The position numbers were made by a program, and so were the translations under genes. From NCBI RefSeq assembly GCF_019703515.2, contig NC_059346.1:50829501-50893500 (forward strand): DNA of 64,000 nucleotides, read 5' to 3'. The notes under the pieces were generated by a model, which saw only the letters and a list, made by a program, of their open reading frames with translations, searched no databases and was not told the origin of the DNA. Positions 37,101-45,969 of the stretch are shown in pieces (the first letter of the stretch is position 1; each line of letters begins with the position of its first letter). Source of the DNA: Myxocyprinus asiaticus (lineage: Eukaryota > Chordata > Actinopteri > Cypriniformes > Catostomidae).

Positions 37101-40100
37101 AGTTATTTTCATGTGGGGAACTTATTTGTGTCATGTTCTTTCTCTTATACAGGAGACAAAGTGAAGATGATAGGTTAAGATTGTTGTAGATGACCTACTA
37201 AAGATAAAATGAAAGCAAGGTACTTTCCTGAAGGAAATTCCCAGCCTTTTTTAATGCAGTCATGGTGATATGCTAACAGAGATTATCATATCTTGGAACT
37301 TTGAACACCACAATTTAAAGGTGCACTCAGTATTGTATCCCTTTCTGGTTCTAAAAAAAGAAATGAGAAGTACTATACTAAACGTTTTACATATATGCAT
37401 TAGGCAGCTGATTTTATACAAAGCTACTTAAGGTCAGAATATGTATGCGTGTACCATGAGAATACAATATATTAATGATTTTCTGTCCAGTTTTTATTGT
37501 AAACTTTCCTGTTGAAATAAAGGTGTCAATAATAAAAGTGTTTCTTTCATTGCAGCACTAAAAACAGCACTTGGTTTTCAGTTTCACTACCGAGACGGTA
37601 TGACCTGAATTGTGGTTTCAGGTTTTAGCCAAGAATGTTTGTTTCAGAGCAATTGAACCACTCATCTTAACTAGAAAGTATAACTCTGAAGTGACCCATC
37701 TCACAATCTTTGTTAAGGATACATATGCATGTTGACTGTTTATATGTGGTGGAGACAGTTCTAAAAAAACAGGCATTTCCTTGTTCTCCTTTATCGGAGG
37801 AGAACAATACAATCCCTTCATCGGAGTCTTCCCTTTCCAATCAACACAATAAGTGCAGACCTGCTCTCATTTATGTTTCCCAAATCAGGCCTTTACTCCT
37901 TTTCTCCATGTAGAGGGGAGAATATGATACTATTACACAGTGACAGCCAATTATAGCATTGGGACCAAAAGGGAGGATGATTCTTCTTGCTCTTGAGCTG
38001 AAATCAGTCCAGACTGAGAGGAAATGATGTTGCCATAGTGGTCTTCCTGTTTGTGAAATCACTGTACTTTTCCATTATTTTAGTGTCATGGCTGTCATCC
38101 TGTGTCTTTGCTTTGCTGGTTGAATCTTTACATCAAAAGTTTTTGAAGATCATGAAAAACAAAAAAATGGCCAAACTTAGTGTACACACAGCACGCAGAA
38201 TGACTAAGCCTACTACAACTTACCCCAGAGGAAGGACTCAATGAGAGGAGGGAGAAATGCTCAGTAGCTGATGTTAAAAAAAAAAACTTTGGACCTTTAC
38301 TGTCATTTGAAACTCTGCGGGTCAAACATCTTGTTTCCTTATCATGACAAAAAGATAGTCGTGTATTTTTAAACAGCTCTCTGTGGAAGGACTTCCATGC
38401 TTGTGTAAGTCCTTGAAAATATGGCAAGTCTCTTGCCCTTTACAAAGTACTGTGGCAGTATTGTGGCACAGGGATGGAATCAGACTGTAATACCACGGTA
38501 TTTTGATATATACGATGGTACTGAAGGATTACCATATTAATATACTATAGTATTTCCATCAGGGCTGGCCAATAGGATGATGTAATCGGATATCGACGAT
38601 AACTGACAAATATCCCGATGCCGATAGCAACACATATTGACAGACGATGATCAAAAATATTGGGAAATGATAAAACCATGGAGCTGGGAAGTTGCCAAAT
38701 ATATTAAATAGTAGCCCAGGGTATGAAATTAGCACCCGCCACCCGCCAAATGCGGGACGCTGTGGCGGGCGACCTGTAAGACACGTGGCAAGAAAAGCTG
38801 TTAGACACAAAGACACGTGCTCGAAGACACTAATTTTATTTTATTTTGAAAAACAGACGAAAGAAAAGCCATCGATGCCCATTTCTGATTCGCTATTTGT
38901 TCAGAGGTTCAATGGTGTCTTGGGGAACATGCGCATGTAAAGAGGGTTATTACTTTCTTTTCTGTTTCAGTCGTCTGAAAACAGTTTGCAAGAATCAAGA
39001 GTAATGACAAAAGGAGATACTTTGCCAAATTCATAGCTGCTCTTTTCCATACAATGAAAGTGAATGGGGCCAGATGCTGTCGATCTCTAAAAATGACAAA
39101 TAAAGACTTGACAGAAGGAGCTTGACAGCATCCGTCCCAATTCACTTTCATTGTATGGAAAAGAGCAGCTAGGAAATTACATGACAGTGAGTAAATTATA
39201 GATTTTCTTTATTTTTTTTGATTAACTATCCTTTTAAGATCTATTAACATTATATGTGGCATGCTGTTAATTATTACATGTGTAGAATATGGCTTATACT
39301 GTATATAACAGCATAGTCTGGTCTATTCCAATAATATGAAAGAAATAGAAATGCTCTGCTATTGCTCTACCACTGAATGAGTCTCACCTGAAACCGTTGG
39401 CATGGTGACCAAAAGTCTGTGGTGGTCCTGGAGGATGAGTCATGGAGGTGGAGGAGCCCCAGGGGCCATTCCATAGTAGGTTTCCCATTGAGAGTGGTCT
39501 TCTGGGGTAGGGCGTGTAGACTGAAGATGGGCTAGTTCCAGGAGGTCTTCCATGTTGGGTCTGGAGGTTGGGTGGGTTGGTCTGTCCCGCAGAGAAGGAA
39601 TGCCGCAATCGACTCGGCATGGGTCCAGCAGTGCTGCTGTTGCTCATGCACTGCTGACAGGTACAGGATGGGCCCGAATGAATAACTGACCCAGAAGTGA
39701 GGGGATATGGTGTGCTGCCCTGCCGCCTAACGCGCCGTCTGTAACTGGAGGACTTGTTGACCTGCTCAAGAGCTGTGAGGTCCACAATATAGTTGTAACC
39801 ATGTGAGCTCAGGTCAGCTGTGGCCTGCCCTGCTTTGTAGCTGTGCTCCAGCAAAATGGAAGTTCGTATTTCATACGGTGTCCAACTTCCTTCATCATTG
39901 GCCCATTCCCAAAGAACACCACTACCCAGGGCGGACGTCTGCGGGAATAGGCTTTGACGCACAGAGCGTATCTTTCCTACGAGGGGTTAAAAACAAATAC
40001 AAAGTCGGATTTCACATTTTTCAAAAAGAATTGTTTTCTAATTCAACCTAGATATACTGTTCAAACACACACACACACACACAGAATATTAGACAAAAGT

Positions 40101-40400
40101 ATAATTTAAGCATCATTTGTTTGTAGATGCCACTTTGATATTTTTGGGCCACTGTATGTCATTGTTATCATTCTAAAACACACTTACACTTTTCTCTCAT
40201 CAAAACAAATGTCTTCTCAGGTTAAATGTGTTAAAGAGTTAGATTTCATCCACAAAATTTGCTGTGCATCCTGTTGGAATCTGATAGCTTATTTCCTGAT
40301 ATTTTGCCATCTATTTCCTGTTCTTCCACAGAGACCACATGTGTCGAAAGTCATTCAAACATTCCCCCAAAACAAGCCTAATCTCTAGCTAACAGACCAA

Positions 40401-40478
<78 letters not shown>

Positions 40479-43400
40479 ATACATACATATACTTACACTG
40501 ATCAGCCACAACATTAAAACCACATGCCTAATATTGTGTAGTTCCCCCTCATGCTGCCAAAACTGCACCAACCCACATCTCATAACAGCATTTTGAGATT
40601 ATATCTTTCTCACCGCAATTGTACAGAGCGGTTATCTGAGTTACCGTAGACTTTGTCAGTTCGAACCAGTCTGGCCGTTCTCTGTTGACCTCTCTCATCA
40701 ACAAGGCGTTTCCGTCTACAGAACTGCCGCTCACTGGATGTTTTTTGTTTTTGGCACCATTCTGAGTAAACTCTAGAGACTGTTGTGTGTGAAAATCCCA
40801 GGAGATCATCAGTTATAGAAATACTCAATCCAGCCCCTCTGGCACCAACAATCATGCCACGGTTGAAATCACTGATATTTTTCCCCATTCCGATGGTTGA
40901 TGTGAACATTAACTGAAGCTCCTGACCTGTATCTGCATGATTTTATGCACTGCACTGCTGCCACACGATTGGCTGATTAGATAATCGCATGGATGATTGT
41001 TGGTGCCAGACGGCCTGGTTTGACTATTTCTGTAACTGCTGATCTCCTGGGATTTTCACACACAACAGTCTCTAGAACTTACTCCGAATGGTGCCAAAAA
41101 CAAAAAACTTCCAGTGAGTGGCAGTTCTGTGGATGGAAACGCCTTGTTGATGAGAGGGTTACAGAGAACGGCCAGACTGGTTTGAACTGACAAAGTCTAT
41201 GGTAACTCAGATAACCACTCTGTACAATTGTGGTGAGAAGAATAGCATCTCAGAATGCTGTTCTGAGATGCGGGTTGGTGCTGTTTTGGCGGCACGAGGG
41301 GGAGCTACACAATATTAGGCCGGTGGTTTTAATGTTGTGGTTGCTCGGTGTACAGCCATGGTGCCATACTGCATGGATTTACCCAGTGCGTTTGATGACC
41401 CAGCCTTTAAAAGCCCCTGTTATCAAAGATATAAAATAACCATCATATTCATAAATTTAGGGCAACTGAATAACTCAGAATTCATACTAGGCCTTTTTCA
41501 TGTTGTAAATTAGGGGCATTTCCCTCTTGTTACTAGGAATACATTTTTAAAAGTGTATCATCTGAACACTCCCAATGAAAAATACTTTGGCAGTGTGATG
41601 GTACAGTGAGGGTATCAGATCGCAATACCACGGTACTTTGATACATTACATGGTACTGAATGATTACAATAGTAATGAACCATGGTATTTGGGTCAATGA
41701 AAAATATGGATGTCCAGGATTTAGAAAAGAAAAAAATCTAGTTTTTATTTTTCTAGTTTTAATTATGTGCCAAGTTGTTGTTGTGTTCGTTTCATTTATT
41801 TTTGAAAAGTAATACCATTTATGCCATTTTTTTTTTTTTACTTAAATCATTTTCAACAAAAATGGATTTAATGGCTTTACAAATTACAATTATAATTTAC
41901 AATTTTTAACTAATTAATCGGGCAGTTTTCTGTGATTAATCGCGGTACATGGTACATTAAAATATAATCAGAAATATATTTACTTAATACTTTGTCTCAT
42001 AGAACTTGCAGAGACTTGGTTAGTCATGATTTAATTATTTTAATCTAAACATGATAAAATGTTCAGTTTTTAAAAGAGTTCAGTTAGATGCATTTTAATA
42101 TTTGAAACAAATATATGTTTACATGCCATCAAATCAGTGGACATGCTGTAATTAAAAGTTGGGCAAAATCTTCTGTCACTTTCCAGTGGACTTTTTTGAG
42201 AATAGGATCAAATGGGCAGATTCAGTTCATATCAAGCTTTATTGGCAAGAGAAACTTAAGTGTACATTGCCAATCCATTATTTGACACGATACATACAGA
42301 AATAAAACAAACTGAATGCTGAAGTTTAATTTGCAGAGGTTCAAAAACTATACATTTTGCCATTCAGTCTCTATCGCGCACACAATGTCTCTCTCTTGTA
42401 CGGTTTCGCTTTTGACACGGGTTCAGCTGACAGTGTGACCGTTTTCCTGCAATGTGAAGCGATACATCAGCTTGCTCGTATCTCTCCCACACCTGGCTCA
42501 CCACTTGTGGATGAAGTCTCAATTCTACATAAAGTAAATCCGCTCCCGTGTTTATTAAGCCTGGGAAATGCATCGCACGTAATAAAGTACACTGCTTCAC
42601 AGAATCAGTTTCTGTGCAGTGAAGTCGAGTCGCGCATGTACCTTCTTAAAATGTATATATGCCAATTTTAGCCACAGGAAGTGGGGAAAAACATTAGTGA
42701 CGTTTCAGGAAGTAAAAAAACAGATACTGCATTACTTGCGTTAAATTCTTTAACATGTTAAACAGTCAACTATTCACCGCAGAAATTACTGTGTTAAATT
42801 TCCCAGCCTTATTACAAATATAATTAATTTTTAAAGCACAAATATCATAGGCTACTGTTTTCTTGGGGTTATACCATTTGACAACATGAACAAACCATGT
42901 CTACAAACTTCAATGTACTTACTTACATATTGGTGTTTTTCATTCTTCCATTGAACCAAAAAATGGTTTGAAGCAAAACCAACAAAAACTTTCTGAAATA
43001 TCCATTCCCAAAGACATATCATTAAATGAATCCTTGGTTTGCACTAAAAAAACAAAAAAACATGGCCTTTAGGATGCATCCAAACCATGGCAATACCACA
43101 TTTCTGGATATGCATCATGGTGGTAGCACCAGTAAAGTCTTTCAAGTTCCTTGGAGTACCTTGTATGTGAATACAGCAGTCATTCAGTACCATGATATAT
43201 TAATGTGCCTTGTATTTAAGATACCACCCCTGTAACATGGTACCATGGACTCAGGCATACTGTAATTCTGCAGACTCTTTATCGGTTTTCTCATCATCTC
43301 AGCTCAGGTATGATGAGACGAGTCTGCAATCACACTCACCAGTGTCCTGTCTGAACTGTTTGAGGTTGGGGATGTCAATGATGTATGCAGCCAGGCTGGG

Positions 43401-43655
43401 GTCAGCCTGTCCCAGTGAGATGCTGCTGGATGTAGATGCTCCTCTCTGATGCTGGAGACACTGCTCGATGTAGCCGCTCACCTGTCCAGTGTAGGGCCTC
43501 CAGTAGCCCAGATCGTCCTGCCATTCCCAAACCACCACCATCGGCTGAGCCTGTCCTGGCACTCCAGTGGAGGAAGATGAGGATGAGGAGGCTGCGAAAG
43601 ATGGTATATTTCTAGATCCACTCCCTCCAGAGGCAAAACTAGAGCCTGTTGCCAT
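17064..43655 (-). CDS. dtx2: Deltex-2-type E3 ubiquitin ligase, complete gene (9 coding exons)
   Basis: Coding exons, in transcript order: 43655-43340, 39976-39388, 37009-36951, 33501-33364, 26251-26187, 25686-25525, 24657-24496, 18785-18696, 17324-17064. Every junction is GT-AG and the phases join to 613 codons plus TGA; human DTX2 is of similar length (about 620). Domains: WWE1 about residues 40-105, WWE2 about 120-190, a Ser/Pro-rich linker, a RING from 391 to 452 (C391, C394, C425, H427, H430, C433, C449, C452), then the Deltex C-terminal domain to 613. WWE domains of this family bind Notch ankyrin repeats or poly-ADP-ribose. The RING recruits E2-ubiquitin and the C-terminal domain binds NAD+/ADP-ribose; its histidine motifs IHHKT (H562/H563) and GHGYPD (H574) are present. 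The ATG at 43655 is in good context (A at -3, G at +4). DTX2 is preferred over DTX1/DTX4 because of the YRRRVRRQ and RLRHS linker motifs and the shorter Pro-rich region. Introns are full of transposons but no exon is broken. Confidence 0.93.
18262..18570 (-). mobile_element. tRNA-derived SINE, DANA/Mermaid-like
   Basis: On the minus strand it begins GGCTCAGTGGTTAGCACTGT (A-box) and has the B-box GGGTTCGAGTCCC, followed by a conserved core (GGAGTTTGCATGTTCTTCC) and the tail GGGGTCGCC..CGGGAGCAGCCGAAAG. The organisation and core match the SINE family described in zebrafish. It lies in the last dtx2 intron and is not a real tRNA gene. Confidence 0.82.
18696..18785 (-). CDS. dtx2: dtx2 coding exon 8: DTC domain
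   Basis: 90 nt encoding [20 protein letters not shown] and [10 protein letters not shown], a highly conserved part of the Deltex C-terminal domain. Acceptor GCAG|GGTCC, donor AAG|GTAATA. The 5.7-kb intron before it holds an L2-like LINE and a Tc1 element. Confidence 0.95.
19262..20604 (+). mobile_element. Tc1 element, right end present, left end not found
   Basis: The right terminus reads AACTGAGAGGACGTTTC..GCTGAGTTTATA, typical of a fish Tc1 family. No inverted partner is found to the left, so the left inverted repeat is probably lost; the left boundary is approximate. It contains a nearly intact transposase and lies in the dtx2 intron before exon 8, on the opposite strand to dtx2. Confidence 0.75.
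19382..20401 (+). pseudogene. Tc1 transposase with one early nonsense codon, DD34E
   Basis: The reading frame starts ATG at 19382 ([10 protein letters not shown]), meets a TGA at 19412-19414, and is then open for 325 codons from the ATG at 19424 to TGA at 20399. Catalytic residues: D in [10 protein letters not shown] in [10 protein letters not shown], and E in [11 protein letters not shown] with exactly 34 residues between the last two. The C-terminus GGHTRY is intact. The TGA replaces an expected CGA, as CpG decay would give. Re-initiation at codon 15 would still leave most of the DNA-binding region. Confidence 0.9.
20640..24198 (+). mobile_element. L2/CR1-like non-LTR retrotransposon (LINE), decayed
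   Basis: A plus-strand element inside the dtx2 intron between exons 7 and 8. An endonuclease domain spans about 21310-21917 ([47 protein letters not shown]). Reverse transcriptase follows at about 22540-23330 in broken frames ([72 protein letters not shown]). The 3' end GTAAAGCACTTTGGGTCAGC..TTTATAAATAAATGTCGAC is the usual L2-type tail. Many stops and frameshifts make it inactive. The 5' limit is uncertain. Confidence 0.87.
21311..24074 (+). pseudogene. LINE ORF2 (endonuclease-RT) pseudogene
   Basis: Endonuclease and reverse-transcriptase motifs occur in the right order but in three frames with in-frame stops. The catalytic Y-x-D-D box survives as YTDD near 23255. The C-terminal end ([20 protein letters not shown]) is readable to about 24071. 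Confidence 0.85.
24496..24657 (-). CDS. dtx2: dtx2 coding exon 7: RING end and start of DTC domain
   Basis: 162 nt, in phase 0 at both ends. Encodes [20 protein letters not shown], supplying C449 and C452, then [16 protein letters not shown] and [10 protein letters not shown], the start of the Deltex C-terminal domain. The donor CAG|GTCTGA is a poor match to consensus at +3 to +5. Confidence 0.95.
24941..25240. mobile_element. Partial TTAA-type fold-back MITE
   Basis: TTTAAAGGAGTAGTTCATC and TTTCACCCAAAAATTGTAAA, then GGAACACAAAAGGAGAATTT, are recognisable left-arm motifs; a matching right arm is not clear. Lies in dtx2 intron 6. Confidence 0.5.
25525..25686 (-). CDS. dtx2: dtx2 coding exon 6: RING first half
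   Basis: 162 nt, 54 codons, in phase 0 at both ends. Begins [16 protein letters not shown] and carries zinc ligands C391, C394, C425, H427, H430 and C433 ([18 protein letters not shown]). The remaining two cysteines are in the next exon. Confidence 0.95.
26187..26251 (-). CDS. dtx2: dtx2 coding exon 5 (pre-RING helix)
   Basis: 65 nt encoding [21 protein letters not shown], the conserved EEVIKKYxxKV segment just before the RING. Acceptor CATAG|CCTCT, donor GAG|GTATAT. It ends in phase 0, so it joins directly to DCIIC of the RING exon. Confidence 0.92.
26380..27273. mobile_element. hAT-like MITE with perfect 8-bp target duplication
   Basis: Ends TAAAGGTTGACCGATATATC and TCTATCGGTCGACCTCTA are near-inverse. 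Flanks 26372-26379 and 27274-27281 are both ATTCAGAT. There is no coding capacity. It carries an A-run at 26454-26482. Lies in dtx2 intron 4. Confidence 0.88.
27309..27737 (+). mobile_element. tRNA-headed SINE copy 2
   Basis: GGGGCCTGGGTAGCTTAGCG head, shared body (GTGACTCCAGCCAGGTCTCC), tail CCAAATTGGGAGAAAAGGGG. Perfect 15-bp flanking direct repeat AAAGTTATGAAAATG at 27294-27308 and 27738-27752. Confidence 0.9.
27753..29452. other. dtx2 intron 4 stretch, nothing recognised
   Basis: AT-rich intronic DNA. No conserved exon or clear repeat boundary seen. Confidence 0.45.
29863..30252 (-). pseudogene. Tc1 transposase C-terminal half, left arm
   Basis: 129 codons ending GYSTKY*. Carries the second catalytic aspartate ([15 protein letters not shown]) but has V in place of the catalytic glutamate ([19 protein letters not shown]). 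The N-terminal half and the first aspartate are missing. Confidence 0.9.
30519..30828 (+). pseudogene. Tc1 transposase C-terminal half, right arm
   Basis: Inverted copy of 30252-29863: [20 protein letters not shown], then [16 protein letters not shown] with the glutamate kept but one codon (the W before PAQ) deleted, and an intact GYSTKY end. The upstream part (30249-30518) is related to the preceding transposase region but has stops. Confidence 0.88.
31125..31194. repeat. (TA)n microsatellite
   Basis: About 70 bp of TA repeats, just outside the fold-back Tc1 and inside the hAT-like element. Confidence 0.95.
31752..33281. mobile_element. Probable TTAA MITE arms, widely separated
   Basis: The left arm is TTAAAGGAATAGTTTGACC then TTATGTCATTCCAAACCTGT. 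The right-type arm is at 33215-33281 (GAGTAAATGATGACAGAATT..GTTAACTATTCATTTAA). They could be one element split by later DNA or two fragments. Nothing coding lies between. Confidence 0.45.
33364..33501 (-). CDS. dtx2: dtx2 coding exon 4 (linker, basic patch)
   Basis: 138 nt encoding residues 323-367: the conserved [13 protein letters not shown] segment, then a basic stretch [11 protein letters not shown] that could serve as a nuclear localisation signal (inference). The acceptor follows a long CCTCCT-type polypyrimidine tract (33535-33570). If translated, that tract gives a Pro/Leu run, but it is intronic. Confidence 0.92.
33535..33570. repeat. GGA/TCC purine-pyrimidine repeat
   Basis: An (AGG)n-type run on the plus strand that forms the extended polypyrimidine tract in front of dtx2 exon 4 on the minus strand. 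Length changes here could affect splicing (inference). Confidence 0.8.
33823..34075. mobile_element. hAT-like MITE fragment
   Basis: Begins TAGGGCTGGATATTGCC and ends TATTGGCACAGCCCT, roughly inverse ends typical of a fish hAT MITE. A clean target duplication was not found. It lies in dtx2 intron 3. Confidence 0.5.
34081..36559. other. dtx2 intron 3 stretch with hAT-end fragment and microsatellite
   Basis: A hAT-type end (AGGGATGTCCCGATACC) at about 35233 without a matching partner, and a (CT)n(CA)n microsatellite at 36066-36110. Otherwise nothing recognised. Confidence 0.45.
36560..36822. mobile_element. Palindromic MITE (TTAA family)
   Basis: Arms: CACCAAAAATGAAAATCCTG with TCATCATTTACTCACCATCA, and the inverse at the right end (GGGTGAGTAAATAACAACAG). 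The mid palindrome has CATTCACTTCCATTGTATGG. The ends are worn, so TTAA is not visible. It lies in dtx2 intron 3, 130 bases from exon 3. Confidence 0.7.
36951..37009 (-). CDS. dtx2: dtx2 coding exon 3 (linker)
   Basis: A 59-nt exon encoding [20 protein letters not shown], with Ser and Gly codons split over the two junctions. Acceptor CACAG|TGTTCC, donor GCAG|GTACAG. The ALA|GM join to the next exon is the conserved ALAGM(T/A)S motif of deltex proteins. Confidence 0.9.
38440..38560. repeat. Repeat unit shared with 41575-41695
   Basis: Ordered shared motifs: GGCAGTATTGTGG or GGCAGTGTGATGG, then AATACCACGGTA, TTTGATA, TGGTACTGAA and GATTAC. Two diverged copies on the same strand in dtx2 introns. 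Family unknown. Confidence 0.6.
38941..39238. mobile_element. Palindromic MITE (TTAA family)
   Basis: An inverted repeat, AGCTGCTCTTTTCCATACAA (39037) against TTGTATGGAAAAGAGCAGCT (39153), around a short loop. The right end ATTAACTATCCTTTTAA is the family terminus; the left end is worn. It lies in dtx2 intron 2. Confidence 0.75.
39388..39976 (-). CDS. dtx2: dtx2 coding exon 2: WWE2 and Ser/Pro linker
   Basis: The longest exon (589 nt). It begins after GTAG and completes the Gly-106 codon, then reads [12 protein letters not shown] and WWE domain 2 ([16 protein letters not shown], then [19 protein letters not shown]). A basic stretch YRRRVRRQ follows, then a CTCQQC motif and a low-complexity Pro/Ser/Gly linker. 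Donor CAG|GTGAGA. The acceptor was placed at TAG|GAAAG because it restores phase and the conserved DTGK(I/M)R join between the two WWE units. Confidence 0.93.
40400..40490. repeat. (CA)n(TA)n(CA)n microsatellite
   Basis: A compound microsatellite, directly followed by the Tc1-derived fold-back element at 40496. Confidence 0.95.
40496..41350. mobile_element. Fold-back Tc1 made of two inverted 5' halves
   Basis: Ends CACTGATCAGCCACAACATT and AATGTTGTGGTTGCTCGGTG are inverse and bordered by TA (40494-40495, 41351-41352). Each arm holds the start of the same transposase ([15 protein letters not shown] on minus near 40855-40610; [20 protein letters not shown] on plus near 41005-41190) reading outwards from the centre. 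Catalytic residues are absent in both arms. It lies in dtx2 intron 1. Confidence 0.86.
41575..41695. repeat. Repeat unit shared with 38440-38560
   Basis: Second copy of the unit described at 38440, followed by AT-rich DNA with possible hAT-end fragments (TTAATCGGGCAG, GATTAATCGCGG). No gene to 43339. Confidence 0.6.
41696..43339. other. dtx2 intron 1 remainder, nothing coding recognised
   Basis: AT-rich DNA with scattered repeat-like CCATGGTA motifs (43080-43250). No exon recognised. Confidence 0.45.
43340..43655 (-). CDS. dtx2: dtx2 coding exon 1: start codon and WWE1
   Basis: Encodes residues 1-105 and the first base of codon 106. A Ser/Gly-rich leader (about 30 residues, including a seven-serine run) is followed by WWE domain 1 with the diagnostic [15 protein letters not shown] and [14 protein letters not shown] motifs, ending at FRQDT. 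The donor is CTG|GTGAGT. The reading frame is open upstream to a possible splice acceptor at 43695, but the first ATG is at 43655. Confidence 0.93.
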
Positions 43656-43694
43656 TTTATCCAAGAGAAAAGATCTCCACTGCCAGAAAACGAC
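43656..43694 (-). other. dtx2: dtx2 5' UTR part of first coding exon
   Basis: A TTTTTTAG|G acceptor just upstream of the ATG (exon start 43694) suggests that at least one separate 5' non-coding exon exists. A candidate lies at about 44034-44143, ending at a GTGCGT donor, but nothing coding supports it. Confidence 0.4.
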
Positions 43695-43779
43695 CTAAAA
43701 AATACACCAGGCACTGGAGTAAAACACAGCGCGTCAGTTTCACCCGATTTACAGCCAACTAACCAGATTTAACCTGTAA

Positions 43780-43905
43780 GAAATCGACCAAAGTCGCCAA
43801 AACAACCTCTTATTCAGCAGGACACAGTTATTCAGCCGCAGACGCGAGTGTAAACACACTGACGCCGCATCACCTCGGAGTCGCAGCTCGCGTTTCTCCT
43901 CGCCA
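43780..43905 (-). promoter_or_regulatory. CpG-rich stretch upstream of dtx2 start (candidate promoter)
   Basis: A short GC- and CpG-richer block (GACGCCGC, GGAGTCGCAGCTCGCG) in an otherwise AT-rich region, 150 to 250 bases upstream of the first coding exon. No clear TATA box is seen. The promoter role is inferred from position and composition. Confidence 0.35.
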
Positions 43906-44147
43906 TTCAATGGGTTACTGTTGGATTACTAGACAGATAAATCAATATCATATCATTAAACAATGGTTGTATTATAAAAAAGAAGATAAATAAAAACATA
44001 CTGCTGTTGTTGTTTTGATACGCACTCGCTATGGGTCCTTCCTCTCCTGCAGTGTCGGTGTTTGTGTCGCTGGTGGTGGATTGATTCCCACAGATACACA
44101 AACCGTGAAGCCAGACACGAAGAGCTCTCTCTGTTTCTTTCATTACA

Positions 44148-44185
<38 letters not shown>

Positions 44186-44792
44186 TTATAGGGTTAAAGA
44201 AAACTAAGTAGTAAACTGAATTTAAATTTGGGTCATATTTTTATTAGGTCACGATCAAATAATGCAGGTATTTTAAAGGCAAGGCTTAAAACAAGTGTTT
44301 TATGAAAGGTAATGTCTGTAATTTTGTCATTTTTAGGTAGTAACGGAAGTTGATTTATTGCTAGCGATTACTGTGGTGTGTTTTAAATCCAGTCTGTGGG
44401 TTAAATCTTAAAATTAGGCTCTGTTATGCCAATGCCAACTCGCACAGGACATTTATTTTGAAATGGCCAAAATATACTTGATATATGAGAAAGAAAATAA
44501 AAGTCCCCCTCCACCGCTTGCCAAAGGGCCAAGATAAGAATATGTCGCGTTGTGTTTAGCTGTAAATGTTTTTGTGTGGTAAGTTAGTAATTCTGAGGAC
44601 TATCACGAAAGTATTTTTATTCTGTGCATATATGTTTGTATAAACCTGATGCATGAATCCTATCTTCACAAAGTGATATCATACAGTGTATTGCACTGCA
44701 TTTAATTATAGTATTGAATCTTAATATGAAGTATTGCAGACACATGAAAATATCAGGAGAGAAATCAATTAAAACTCTCAAATTCAAGCATA
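43906..44792. other. Region between gtf2i 3' end and dtx2 5' end, upstream part
   Basis: Includes an (ATT)n run at 44151-44184. A minus-strand frame at 44143-43907 begins MKETERALRVWLHG but shows no similarity I recognise; it may overlap a dtx2 5' non-coding exon. Confidence 0.4.
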
Positions 44793-45196
44793 TTAAAGGG
44801 ATAGTTCACCCAAAAATTAAAATTCTCTCACCATTTACTAACCCTCATGTCATCTCAGATGTGTTTGACTTTCTTCTGCTGAACACAAATGAAGATTTTA
44901 AGAAGAATATTTCAGCTCTGTAGGTTTCTCACTTACACTTATCATATCACTTCTGAAGACATGGATTTAACCACTGGAGTCGTATGGATCATATTTATGG
45001 TGTCTTTATGTGATTTTGAAGCTTCAAAATTTTGGTAACCATTCACTTGCATTGTGAATGCAAATTTTGCAGCGCTGTAATATTCTTCTAAAAATCTTGT
45101 GTTCAGCAGTAGAAAGTAAGTCATGCACATCTTGGATGACATGAGGGTGAGTAAATGATGAGAGAATTTTCATTCTTGGGTGAACTATCCCTTTAA
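44793..45196. mobile_element. Palindromic TTAA MITE, complete
   Basis: TTAAAGGGATAGTTCACCC at the left and GGGTGAACTATCCCTTTAA at the right are exact inverses, both ending in TTAA. The arms pair for most of about 400 bp (AAGATTTTAAGAAGAATATT against AATATTCTTCTAAAAATCTT). No coding capacity. Confidence 0.92.
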
Positions 45197-45348
45197 TGGT
45201 TTCCCTGCCAATATGTTTTATTGCTTGGGCTGTTGTCCCTTCACAACATTATTATTCCAGCAGATGTCGCTAATTATGGTCTCATGTTTATTACACATTC
45301 TACACTGAGTATCTTTGATTACACAAGTGCATATTAATTGGTAACATC

Positions 45349-45349
45349 C

Positions 45350-45434
<85 letters not shown>

Positions 45435-45441
45435 CAGTATA
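45349..45441. repeat. A-run and (TA)n microsatellite
   Basis: Poly-A 45349-45365 followed by about 60 bp of TA repeats, in the gene-free gap downstream of gtf2i. Confidence 0.95.
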
Positions 45442-45963
45442 TATATTTCTGAATAATTTAAATATTATGAAATAAGGCTAAAAAGACACATGTAGAAAGG
45501 CTTTCATTACATTACATCAAAGCAATAAAGCACAATCAAACAATTAAATCAATAAATGCAAGGCAACACATTTTATTTGAAAGGCCAGAATGGCATTAAG
45601 GTACAGCATATAAATACTGGTGATTCCAGAGACAGTCATTACACAATAACATTATAGCATTCTTTCCTTTACAAACAATACATTCAAGATGTTTTCCCTG
45701 TGAAATATCTCACTTTATGCATTTATGTTTAATGAACGTAAGAGTAAGTTACAAAGCTAAAATAATACAAAAATGTCTCTCGATTGGATATAAGGTAGTG
45801 CTATCATGTTAGGACACTCCAACTTGAGATACTCAAACCTGAAGCTCAAGTTTCTCTCTGAATGCATACAGTAGCTAGTTGTGTTGAGCGTCATTAGTCA
45901 TGTCATTCAGTATTTTATGCTGCATACTGAATGTGGTAGTTTACATTTCCTGCATATACAAGT

Positions 45964-45969
45964 TTTTAT
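45964..45969 (-). terminator. Candidate AATAAA poly(A) signal of gtf2i
   Basis: The first AATAAA on the minus strand about 550 bases after the gtf2i stop, beside a short (AAAT)n run. The stretch 45970-46515 would be the 3' UTR. Other AATAAA copies lie further on (about 45572), so this is tentative. Confidence 0.3.

Noticed and set aside
43656..43664. Possible start three codons before the dtx2 ATG
   Set aside because: The codon is TTG, which is not a normal start in vertebrates; ATG 43655 has a good context.
43907..44143. Separate small gene upstream of dtx2 (MKETERALRVW...)
   Set aside because: No recognisable domain, and the hydrophobic end comes from an AT-rich run. At most it is a dtx2 5' non-coding exon.
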